From positions 1 through 34,795 of the forward strand of contig CBDUQI010000039.1 of NCBI GenBank assembly GCA_965369325.1: DNA of 34,795 nt. The letters run 5' to 3'. The translations under genes were made by a program, and so were the position numbers. The stretch's first letter is position 1. Every line of letters starts with the position of its first letter. A model generated the notes under the pieces. The model searched no databases and had not been told where the DNA came from. It saw only the letters and a list, made by a program, of their open reading frames with translations. Positions 16,817-23,584 of this stretch are shown one piece after another. This DNA comes from CBDUQI01 sp965369325 (GTDB lineage: Bacteria; Pseudomonadota; Gammaproteobacteria; Steroidobacterales; JBCBZW01).

Positions 16817-18523
16817 ATGCTAACTGACCTGCACATCCAGAATTTTGCCATTATCGACGACGTCCAGCTGGCGTTCACCGACGGTCTCACGGTGATGACC
16901 GGTGAGACCGGTGCGGGAAAGTCTATTCTGGTCGACGCGCTCAGTCTGGCGCTGGGCGGGCGGGCGGATGCCGCGGCAGTCCGTCACGGTGCGGAGCGCG
17001 CGCAGATCACCGCCCAATTTGACCTGAGTGCTGCCCCTGCCGCCGCGCAATGGCTGGCCGAACAGGCCATGGACGGTGATGAGGAGTGCATCGTACGGCG
17101 CGTAGTCAGCCGCGAGGGTCGCTCGCGTGCGTTCATCAACGGTCACAGCGCCCCGGTGCAAAGCCTGCGCCAACTGTCTGCCTTGCTGGTGGACATCCAC
17201 GGCCAGCACGCCAATCAGTCGCTGCTGCGCGGCGCGGTGCAGCGTGCAATGCTGGACCAGACCCCGCAAGTGGGCGATGCCGCCACGCGTACCGCCAATG
17301 CCTACGCGAAGTGGGCGCAACTGCGCGAACAGCTTGCCGCCCTGCACGCCCGTGCCGGCGGCGGCCCAGAGCAACTGGAGCTGCTGCGTCATCATGTCAG
17401 CGAGTTGGACGCACTCGCCCTGGGTGACAACGAAATTACCGAGCTAGGACACGAACACAAACGCCTCGCCCACCAGGGCGAACTGCTGGCCGACACCCAA
17501 CGCGCGTTGGCGCTGTTGCGCGGCGATGCGGCCGGCGGTGATGGCGGGCTGGCGAGCCTGGCGGCGCAAGCGGCGACGCTGGTCGATACCAGCGCGCGCC
17601 TCGACCCGCAACTGCTGGACGTGCTGGGGCTGCTGCGTGAAACCGAAATCCAGCTGACCGAAGCCACCGACGGGTTAGAACGCTACGTCGGCACCTTGGA
17701 GCTGGACCCTAACCGCCTGCACTGGGTGGAATCGCGACTTGCTGACATCGAGGATCTGGCCCGCAAGCATCGAGTGAAGGCCGGCGAGTTACCTGCCTTT
17801 GCGCAAGATCTGCGCCAGCAACTGGCCGATATCAGCCAACTGGACACACGTGTGGCGCAGCTGAGCGCGCAATTGAACAAGGCCGGAAAGACGTATCTGA
17901 ACTCGGCCAAAAAACTGAGCAAGGCGCGGCAGAAAGCCGCCGCCGCGCTGGCGAAAACCGTCACCGGGCATATCCGCACGCTCGGCATGCCTGAGGCGGT
18001 ATTCGATATTGAGGTGAGTTGGCTAGTCGACGGGCTGGATGAGGCGCAAGTGACGCAAAAGTACACCGCGCACGGCATGGACCAGATTAGTTTCCTAGTC
18101 AGCGCCAACCCGGGCCAGCCGGCCGGACCACTCGCCAAAGTCGCCTCCGGCGGCGAACTTGCCCGCATCGCGCTGGCATTGGAGTTGGTCGCTGCCGAAG
18201 CGCACCAGACGCCGGCTTTGATCTTTGATGAAGTAGACAGTGGCATTGGCGGCGGAGTGGCGGAAATCGTTGGTCAGTCGCTGCGCACCCTGGGCCAGCG
18301 CTGCCAGGTACTGTGCGTCACCCATCTAGCGCAGGTCGCCAGCCAGGCCCACCAGCACGTGCAGGTGAGCAAACACACTCACAAGGGGCAGACCTTTACC
18401 CGGGTGGAGCCGCTAGCGGAGCAGGCGCGTATCGAGGAACTGGCACGCATGATGGGCGGCATCAAGATTACTGAGCGGACACTTGAACACGCCCGAGAAA
18501 TGCGCGAGCGTGCGCAGTCCTGA
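16817..18523 (+). CDS. recN: DNA repair protein RecN
   Basis: RecN is an SMC-like ATPase that acts at double-strand breaks. From the chosen start it has 568 residues, with Walker A GETGAGKS at 29-36, long coiled coils in the middle, and a C-terminal ABC signature plus Walker B (KVASGGELARIALALE, ALIFDEVDSGIGG). ATG 16817 (MLTDLHIQNFAII) aligns with E. coli RecN. An in-frame ATG at 16790 adds nine residues. Neither has a clear ribosome site, but a GATAAT hexamer ends 11 bases before the upstream ATG, so the longer form remains possible. No LexA box is recognisable upstream. Confidence 0.96.
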   Translation: MLTDLHIQNFAIIDDVQLAFTDGLTVMTGETGAGKSILVDALSLALGGRADAAAVRHGAERAQITAQFDLSAAPAAAQWLAEQAMDGDEECIVRRVVSREGRSRAFINGHSAPVQSLRQLSALLVDIHGQHANQSLLRGAVQRAMLDQTPQVGDAATRTANAYAKWAQLREQLAALHARAGGGPEQLELLRHHVSELDALALGDNEITELGHEHKRLAHQGELLADTQRALALLRGDAAGGDGGLASLAAQAATLVDTSARLDPQLLDVLGLLRETEIQLTEATDGLERYVGTLELDPNRLHWVESRLADIEDLARKHRVKAGELPAFAQDLRQQLADISQLDTRVAQLSAQLNKAGKTYLNSAKKLSKARQKAAAALAKTVTGHIRTLGMPEAVFDIEVSWLVDGLDEAQVTQKYTAHGMDQISFLVSANPGQPAGPLAKVASGGELARIALALELVAAEAHQTPALIFDEVDSGIGGGVAEIVGQSLRTLGQRCQVLCVTHLAQVASQAHQHVQVSKHTHKGQTFTRVEPLAEQARIEELARMMGGIKITERTLEHAREMRERAQS

Positions 18524-18554
18524 GAGTGGGGATTAGTCGCTAAATAGTGCTCGA

Positions 18555-18576
18555 CGGGGCTTTACCATAAGCCCCG
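18555..18576. terminator. Shared hairpin between recN and fur
   Basis: A perfect 8-bp stem, CGGGGCTT with AAGCCCCG, encloses a 6-base loop in the 112-base gap between the convergent recN and fur genes. It lacks a U-run on either strand. The position fits a bidirectional transcript end. Confidence 0.5.
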
Positions 18577-18635
18577 CGCATTGACATCACCGTCGCGCGC
18601 CGGATTTACGCCAGGAACTGGCAATACCCCGTTGA

Positions 18636-19061
18636 CTAGGCGCTCTGAGTGCCGTTCGCGCAGTCCGCGCAAATGCCATAGATGTACAGCGAGTGGTCGG
18701 TCATCTCATAGCCCGCCCGCGCCGCGATTTCCTGCTGCCGCTTCTCGATAACCTCGTCCATGAATTCGTCCACCCGGCCGCACTTGACGCATACGATATG
18801 GTCGTGGTGAGCGCCGTCGTCTAGCTCGAACACCGAGGTGCCACCCTCAAAGTGGTGCCGCACCACCAACCCCGCGCTCTCAAACTGGGTAAGCACGCGA
18901 TACACGGTGGCCAGGCCAATATCTTCGCCGGACTCCAGTAGAGACTTGTACAGGTCCTCAGCGCTCATATGACGCTGCTCGCTGCCTTCAAGAATCTCCA
19001 GAATTTTCAGGCGAGGTAGGGTGACCTTCAAACCGGCGCGACGTAAGTCTTTACTTTCCAA
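18636..19061 (-). CDS. fur: Ferric uptake regulator Fur
   Basis: Fur represses iron-uptake genes when loaded with ferrous iron. The 141 residues have the winged-helix domain (LKVTLPRLKILEIL to about residue 80), the metal site HHDH (85-88) and two CxxC pairs, CVKC (91-94) and CADC (131-134). Pseudomonas Fur, as I recall it, lacks these pairs and E. coli Fur has the first. The start is TTG at 19061; it aligns with the Pseudomonas N-terminus and has GAGG upstream. Divergent from bamE across 79 bases containing 11-bp repeats. Confidence 0.97.
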   Translation of the reverse strand: MESKDLRRAGLKVTLPRLKILEILEGSEQRHMSAEDLYKSLLESGEDIGLATVYRVLTQFESAGLVVRHHFEGGTSVFELDDGAHHDHIVCVKCGRVDEFMDEVIEKRQQEIAARAGYEMTDHSLYIYGICADCANGTQSA

Positions 19062-19081
19062 TGGGGGGCCTCTGCTATTTA

Positions 19082-19114
19082 CCTATTTCGGGCCTATTCC
19101 GGGCCTATTCCGGA
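19082..19114. repeat. Three 11-bp tandem repeats between fur and bamE
   Basis: Three consecutive copies of CCTATTCCGGG (first and third each differing by one base) occupy the middle of the divergent fur-bamE promoter region. The unit is close to one DNA helical turn, so identical faces would be presented to a protein. They do not match the Fur box. Confidence 0.75.
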
Positions 19115-19125
19115 GACGATTCCGG

Positions 19126-19131
19126 TATAGT
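19126..19131 (+). promoter_or_regulatory. Candidate -10 of bamE, almost leaderless
   Basis: TATAGT matches five of six -10 bases and ends nine bases before the bamE ATG. No good -35 is seen at 16-18 bases. If used, transcription would begin within a few bases of the start codon. Confidence 0.35.
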
Positions 19132-19140
19132 TCGCGGATT

Positions 19141-19470
19141 ATGAACTACTTGATTACATGTCTCCAGCGCGGACGAGCTTTCGTGCTGGCAGGGTTGGTG
19201 GCGTTTCCCCTTACTGGGGGCTGCATCTACAAGGTCAACATCCAGCAGGGCAACTTTCTTGATAAAGAGAAAGTGGCACAGGTGGAAGTGGGCATGACGC
19301 GGCAGCAAGTGCGCTTTCTGCTCGGCACGCCGATGGTCGAAGACCCATTCCACGCGAATCGCTGGGACTACGTCTACTACCTGACGGTAGGACGCTCGCG
19401 AGAAACCACGCGACGGCATTTTGCGGTGTTCTTCGATGGCGATGCGGTGACTCGGGTAGAGAACCTCTAA
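19141..19470 (+). CDS. bamE: Outer-membrane assembly lipoprotein BamE (OmlA/SmpA)
   Basis: BamE is the small lipoprotein of the BAM complex that inserts beta-barrel proteins in the outer membrane. From ATG 19141 the protein has 109 residues: a signal peptide with lipobox LTGGC (lipidated Cys 28), then the compact domain with VEVGMTRQQVRFLLGTP and the WDYVYYLTVG strand. The reading frame is open further upstream but would overlap fur. No Shine-Dalgarno site precedes this ATG. The last four bases overlap the convergent rnfH. Confidence 0.96.
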   Translation: MNYLITCLQRGRAFVLAGLVAFPLTGGCIYKVNIQQGNFLDKEKVAQVEVGMTRQQVRFLLGTPMVEDPFHANRWDYVYYLTVGRSRETTRRHFAVFFDGDAVTRVENL

Positions 19471-19796
19471 GCATTTTCGTCTTTTCGCGCGCGCTGCCGC
19501 CCCATTGTTTTGCCCTCGGCCGCAAGCTGTCGGCGAACCTCTTTGGGATCGGCGGTAAGCGGCCGATATATCTCCACCCGATCATGCTCGCACAATCGAT
19601 ACGTATGCGACACCTTGCGTCCGTAGACGCCCAGCACCATCGCTTCGGGATCGATCTGTGGAAACATCGCCAAAATGCCGCTTCTGCGCACCGCCTCACT
19701 CGCGGTGCTGCCCTCGGGCAACTCCAGGGCAATCACCCGTTGCTGCTCGGGCAGCGCGAACACCACCTCAATCGGGATACGTGTTTCCGGCCCCAC
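19467..19796 (-). CDS. rnfH: RnfH/RatB family ubiquitin-like protein
   Basis: The family (UPF0125) has a beta-grasp, ubiquitin-like fold; its role is not settled. The 109-residue protein shows the typical core: IPIEVVFALPEQQ, then GVYGRKVSHTYRLCEHDRVEIYRPLTADPKEVRR. Start is GTG at 19796, nine bases after the stop of the upstream NSS transporter, so the two are probably cotranscribed. In most relatives it pairs with ratA; ratA is not in this window. Confidence 0.92.
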   Translation of the reverse strand: MGPETRIPIEVVFALPEQQRVIALELPEGSTASEAVRRSGILAMFPQIDPEAMVLGVYGRKVSHTYRLCEHDRVEIYRPLTADPKEVRRQLAAEGKTMGRQRARKDENA

Positions 19797-19805
19797 CCCG
19801 GGTGC

Positions 19806-21164
19806 CTACAACACGCCTGAGTAGTTAAGGAAAATCACCGTCACAGCCACCGGTGCCACGTAGCGTGCCAGAAACCGCCAAGCCTGATACAGCACACCGG
19901 TGCCGATATGCAGCTCCTGCGCGGTGGAATTCCTACACATGATCCAGCCAGCGAAAATCGTCGTGAGCAAGCCACCGATTGGCAGCAGAATATTGATCGC
20001 GATGTGATCGAGGTTGGTATACAGCGTCCCGCGCCAGAAGGTCACATCCGACAGCACGTTGAACGAGAAAATCGTCAACAGCCCCAGCAACCAGACCACG
20101 CCCGACAGGGTGATGGTGGCAGGCACCCGCTTCAGACCACGGTTCTCGGTCAGCCACGCAACGGAGGGCTCCATCAGGCTGATCGCTGAGGTGAGTGCCG
20201 CCAGCGTCAGCACGGCAAAAAAGAACCCGCCCAACCAGGCGCCGCCTTGCATCTGACCAAAAGCCAGCGGCAGCGTGCGAAACGCTAGCCCCGGACCGTC
20301 CGCCGGATCCAAATTAAACGTGAATACGATGGGAAAAATCACCACGCAGGCTAGCAGTGCAATCAACGTGTCGGTAAAAACCACGGCGATGGACGTCCCA
20401 AGAATGGAGGTTTGCTGGGGCAGATACGCCCCGTAGGCCATCACTGCCCCCATCCCCAAGCTCAACGTAAAAAAAGCGTGGCCCAGCGCCACCATCACAC
20501 TGGTGGTGGTCAGGCCGGAAAAATCAGGGGTGAACAGAAATTTGAGTCCCAAGGTAAACCCCTCGGTGCCGGACACACTGAACACCAGAATCAGCAACAG
20601 TAGCAATAGCGCTGGCATCAGCACTTGCACAGCCCGTTCCAAACCGTTGCGCACACCACGCGCCACAATGCCAGCGGCCAGCAACATGAACAGAGTGTGC
20701 CAGCCGATCAACTTGATCCAACTGCCGGTCAGCTGGTCGAATATGTGGGAAATACCGACTGAGTCTGCGCCGGAAAAGGCCCCGCGCGCCGCGTGTCCGA
20801 TATAGGCCAGCGACCAGCCCCCCACCACGCTGTAAAAGGACAGAATGAAGAACCCTGTGACCACCGCCAGCATGCCCACCAACCGCCAGCGCGGACTGCC
20901 AGCCTCCTCCTCGCCCAGCAGTGCCATTGTTGCGACGGGATTGCGCCGGCCGCGTCGCCCGATCAGCACCTCGGACATCATGATGGGCAGCCCGATGGCC
21001 AACACAAACAGGATATAGATCAGGACGAACGCGCCCCCGCCGTTCTGCCCCGTGATATAGGGAAACTTCCAAAGATTGCCGAGGCCGACCGCAGAGCCGG
21101 ACACAGCCAGCACAAAGGTCAGCCGAGAAGACCAATGGCCGTGCAAGGATGTTCTTTGCGACAT
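19806..21164 (-). CDS. Sodium-dependent transporter, NSS family
   Basis: A LeuT-fold sodium:neurotransmitter-symporter-family protein of 452 residues in the inner membrane, probably importing an amino acid or related small molecule with Na+. TM1 has the family signature GSAVGLGNLWKFPY (about 23-36), with the unwound GSAVGLGN sodium site. About twelve hydrophobic segments follow, including the EVLIGRRGRRNP loop and the VALGHAFFTLSLGMG segment of TM6. Substrate cannot be read from sequence. It lies between rnfH and smpB, where ratA usually stands. No obvious ribosome site precedes ATG 21164. The 146 bases to smpB hold an AT-rich imperfect inverted repeat near 21223-21244. Confidence 0.93.
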   Translation of the reverse strand: MSQRTSLHGHWSSRLTFVLAVSGSAVGLGNLWKFPYITGQNGGGAFVLIYILFVLAIGLPIMMSEVLIGRRGRRNPVATMALLGEEEAGSPRWRLVGMLAVVTGFFILSFYSVVGGWSLAYIGHAARGAFSGADSVGISHIFDQLTGSWIKLIGWHTLFMLLAAGIVARGVRNGLERAVQVLMPALLLLLLILVFSVSGTEGFTLGLKFLFTPDFSGLTTTSVMVALGHAFFTLSLGMGAVMAYGAYLPQQTSILGTSIAVVFTDTLIALLACVVIFPIVFTFNLDPADGPGLAFRTLPLAFGQMQGGAWLGGFFFAVLTLAALTSAISLMEPSVAWLTENRGLKRVPATITLSGVVWLLGLLTIFSFNVLSDVTFWRGTLYTNLDHIAINILLPIGGLLTTIFAGWIMCRNSTAQELHIGTGVLYQAWRFLARYVAPVAVTVIFLNYSGVL

Positions 21165-21298
21165 CGCTTATTTGGGGTCCAGGCCAGAATGATCGCGGGA
21201 TTTTGCGCTCAAGATGCCCAACAGACAAATAATTTTTTATCTGCTGCCGGTCTAATCTGTTTAGGCACGAGCCCCGTGTACCCTGTGCCCGTCCCCGG

Positions 21299-21304
21299 TA
21301 TAAT
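21299..21304 (+). promoter_or_regulatory. Consensus -10 touching the smpB start
   Basis: A perfect TATAAT ends six bases before the smpB ATG. Transcription from it would start at or next to the A of the ATG, giving a leaderless mRNA. The corresponding -35 is weak (GTGTAC at 17 bases). Confidence 0.5.
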
Positions 21305-21310
21305 CCGCTG

Positions 21311-21802
21311 ATGGCCAAAAAAGCATCGAAAAATAAGTCATCTAGCGGCAAAACCGGACGTAAACTCATCGCTCAGAACAAGCGTGCACGGCGGGACTAC
21401 TTTATCGACCGTACCTATGAGGCCGGATTAGTGCTTGAGGGGTGGGAAGTGAAGAGTTTGCGGGCCGGTAGAGGCCAGCTGAGCGAATCCTATGTGCAGA
21501 TCCACCACGGTGAGGCATGGCTTCAGGGTAGCCACATCAGCCCCCTGCTCTCGGCCTCCACCCACATCAGCCCCGAGGCGGCACGCAATCGCAAGCTGCT
21601 GTTAAACCGAGGCGAGCTGGACAACCTGATCGGCGCAGTTGAGCGCAAGGGCTTTACCCTGGTGCCGCTTGCCATGTACTGGGTAAAGGGCATGGCGAAG
21701 CTTGAGATCGGCCTGGCCAGAGGCAAAAAGCAGCATGACAAGCGTACGGATGAGAAAGACCGCGACTGGCAGCGTCAAAAAGAGCGTTTGATGAAGCACT
21801 AA
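21311..21802 (+). CDS. smpB: SsrA-binding protein SmpB
   Basis: SmpB binds tmRNA and takes the place of the codon-anticodon helix during trans-translation. The 163-residue protein has the family length, with NKRARRDYFIDRTYEAGLVLEGWEVKSLRAG near the N-terminus, the RKLLLNRGELDNL loop and a C-terminal basic tail KKQHDKRTDEKDRDWQRQKERLMK that enters the decoding centre. It has no Shine-Dalgarno site. The tmRNA gene follows 83 bases later on the same strand, as in E. coli. Confidence 0.98.
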   Translation: MAKKASKNKSSSGKTGRKLIAQNKRARRDYFIDRTYEAGLVLEGWEVKSLRAGRGQLSESYVQIHHGEAWLQGSHISPLLSASTHISPEAARNRKLLLNRGELDNLIGAVERKGFTLVPLAMYWVKGMAKLEIGLARGKKQHDKRTDEKDRDWQRQKERLMKH

Positions 21803-21844
21803 CGATGGGTTATGGCGTTTTCGTCGCGAACCAGCAGGCTGCCC

Positions 21845-21872
21845 TTGAAAATCTCCTGTAATGGCCTAATAT
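21845..21872 (+). promoter_or_regulatory. Promoter of tmRNA
   Basis: TTGAAA (five of six -35 matches) and TAATAT are separated by 16 bases and end 13 bases before the tmRNA 5' base. The resulting precursor would need only a short 5' trim, as expected of RNase P processing. Confidence 0.6.
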
Positions 21873-21885
21873 CAGTCTCGTAACC

Positions 21886-22249
21886 GGGGGCGACATGGCT
21901 TCGACGTGGGTCGCGAAACTCCAGGTGCATGCCGAGGTGCAGAGTGCCTCGTTAAACCTGCTGCAAAACTTATAGTTGCCAACGACGACAACTACGCACT
22001 CGCTGCTTAAAAACCAGTAGAGTGTCCGCTGACCGGAGCCGTGCCTGTGCGTCCGGATTTCAGAGGTCATATTCACGGGATCGCGATGGAGGTTCGTTCA
22101 GGGCCAAAGCGCTAAATAAGCACTGAACTGGCTGTGTACGTTCCATGCCTGGCGGGTAGTGCTCAGTAAGATATAAATGTCGGGATAAGCATGTAGACCC
22201 TGTAGCGGAGGGCTTGCGGACGCGGGTTCGATTCCCGCCGCCTCCACCA
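21886..22249 (+). ncRNA. ssrA: Transfer-messenger RNA (tmRNA)
   Basis: A 364-base one-piece tmRNA. The 5' end GGGGGCG (21886-21892) pairs with CGCCTCC (22239-22245), followed by A and encoded CCA at 22247-22249. The T arm GCGGG-TTCGATT-CCCGC is at 22222-22238. The tag frame begins at the GCC resume codon 21978 and ends with TAA at 22008-22010, encoding ANDDNYALAA, the same tag as in Pseudomonas. It rescues ribosomes stalled on broken messages and marks their products for proteolysis, with SmpB encoded just upstream. Confidence 0.97.
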
Positions 22250-22283
22250 AACGTACGTTTTTCGACATCTGAGAAACACCGAA

Positions 22284-22378
22284 TTAGCCTGTGAGTTTAA
22301 CCGCTTGCGGGCTTTTTTGTTCCTACGCGTTCGCTGTGGTTATCATAAATCCACTTCGCAAGCCCGTTAGCCTGTGAG
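22284..22378 (+). repeat. 12-bp direct repeat after tmRNA
   Basis: TTAGCCTGTGAG occurs at 22284-22295 and again at 22367-22378. The first copy includes the 5' arm of the tmRNA terminator. It may be the footprint of a partial duplication or of an old insertion next to tmRNA. Confidence 0.5.
22286..22318 (+). terminator. Intrinsic terminator of tmRNA
   Basis: AGCCTGTGAG (22286-22295) pairs with CTTGCGGGCT (22304-22313) through 10 bp including three G-U pairs. The loop is 8 bases, and a U-run follows at once. It begins 37 bases past the CCA end. Confidence 0.85.
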
Positions 22379-22424
22379 CGCTGGGGAGTAACCTGCCCTC
22401 TTTCCGCTAATCACCAGTTGCTAC

Positions 22425-22611
22425 TTGAGCAAGTTCAACGGCGGTTCGAAGGTGCAGAAGGCGGCGCGCAAACTGGAGGACCTGAAGCGCACACTTTGAC
22501 CTGCAAGCGTTCTACGAGTATCCGCGCTCCGAGCGACCGCAGCGCGAGAACCTCTCTGCCCCTTCAGTACCGTTTGGCACCGTCGATTTCTTCGATCTTT
22601 GCTATATTCCA
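22425..22611 (+). other. Possible frameshifted coding remnant
   Basis: The 327 bases between the tmRNA terminator and the next gene hold no intact gene. Two short frames join through one +1 shift near 22490: the first reads LSKFNGGSKVQKAARKLEDL and the second FDLQAFYEYPRSERPQREN, continuing to VDFFDL. They look more protein-like than noise, but I recognise no family. This may be a decayed gene left by an insertion at tmRNA, or chance. Confidence 0.22.
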
Positions 22612-22645
22612 ATGAGTGACCTGACAAGGGAAGGAGGATGCAGCG

Positions 22646-23536
22646 ATGGACCTGCGAGGCAAACCGAGGTGTCCAGTCGCGGTGGTCATCATGGCGGCGG
22701 CGCTGCTCGCCTCGGCCGTACGGGTCCAAGCCGGCCCGCATGCGCCGCGCGCCAGTGAGGCACCGTGCGCCGCAACGTACGGGCTGGCGGCGGTCCTCGA
22801 GCACGTCGATGTTCTCCTCCTGGGTGAACTCCACGGCACCGCACAAGCACCCCGGTTCGCCGCGGCCGCCGTTTGCCGGGCGTTGGGCTCGGGCCTCTCA
22901 GTGACAGTGGGTATCGAGTGGGTCGAAACCGAGCAGGCGCGCGTCGATACGTATCTCGACTCGGACGGCGGTGCCGCGGCGCGTGACGCCCTTCTCGCCG
23001 GGGAGATCTGGCAAGCGCGCGGCGAGGCGCAGTACGGCGCGACCAGCGAGGCGATGCTCGGGTTACTGGACGACCTGCGCGTGCAACGGCGCGGCGGCGG
23101 TGCGGTGGAGATCTTTCTATTCAATCGCCAGGCTTCGAGCGCGCGCGGGCGCGATCAGCGGATGGCCGACGCCCTGGCGGATGCGACGGCGACTTCGGCG
23201 AGTAACCTCTGGATCGTCCTCACCGGCAACATCCACAGCCGGCTCGCGCCCGGCGCCCCCTGGGACGACAAGTTTGAGCCGATGGGTTTTCTGCTCCAGC
23301 AGGCCCGGCCCGAGACGCCAATTCTCGCGCTGGAACAGGCGCATGCTGGCGGCACCGCCTGGCTGTGCGTCAGCGGCAAGTCCTGCGGCGTGCACGTGCA
23401 ACGGGCGAGCGACGAGGACCGGCGGGGTGAATTCACTGTCAGTGTCGGCTCCGAACTCGGTCCCCGCGGGCATCACGGTACCTACTTCGTCGGGACGATC
23501 GAGGCCTCGCTGCCGGCCGTCCCCGACACTCGCTGA
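22646..23536 (+). CDS. Secreted ChaN/Tiki-superfamily-like protein
   Basis: A 296-residue protein with an N-terminal signal peptide (hydrophobic 10-28, likely cleavage after VQA). The mature part has the pattern of the ChaN/TraB/erythromycin-esterase-like (Tiki) superfamily: VLLLGELHGT with Glu 61 and His 63, then VGIEW with Glu 91, and later a VLTGNIHSR segment. Members bind haem or act as metal-dependent hydrolases; which applies here cannot be decided. It is probably periplasmic. The start follows a strong AGGAGG at 8-base spacing. The gene is stand-alone, very GC-rich, next to tmRNA and convergent with the DUF748 gene, consistent with acquisition by transfer. Superfamily assignment is moderately sure, activity is not. 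Confidence 0.75.
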   Translation: MDLRGKPRCPVAVVIMAAALLASAVRVQAGPHAPRASEAPCAATYGLAAVLEHVDVLLLGELHGTAQAPRFAAAAVCRALGSGLSVTVGIEWVETEQARVDTYLDSDGGAAARDALLAGEIWQARGEAQYGATSEAMLGLLDDLRVQRRGGGAVEIFLFNRQASSARGRDQRMADALADATATSASNLWIVLTGNIHSRLAPGAPWDDKFEPMGFLLQQARPETPILALEQAHAGGTAWLCVSGKSCGVHVQRASDEDRRGEFTVSVGSELGPRGHHGTYFVGTIEASLPAVPDTR

Positions 23537-23547
23537 CCGCCCGGCCA

Positions 23548-23579
23548 GGCACAACACGGCACTGCGACCGTTCTGTGCC
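23548..23579. terminator. Hairpin between convergent genes
   Basis: GGCACA with TGTGCC and an inner ACGG with CCGT form an interrupted 10-bp stem in the 48-base gap between the two convergent stops. No U-run follows on either strand, so terminator function is only probable from position. Confidence 0.45.
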
Positions 23580-23584
23580 CCTCG

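Noticed and set aside
21810..22076. An 88-codon minus-strand frame over the start of tmRNA
   Set aside because: It is antisense to a structured RNA gene and has no family resemblance.
22239..22249. tmRNA 3' end as an attachment site with a second copy to the right
   Set aside because: I found no repeat of the T-arm/acceptor sequence downstream in the window; an island boundary cannot be supported.
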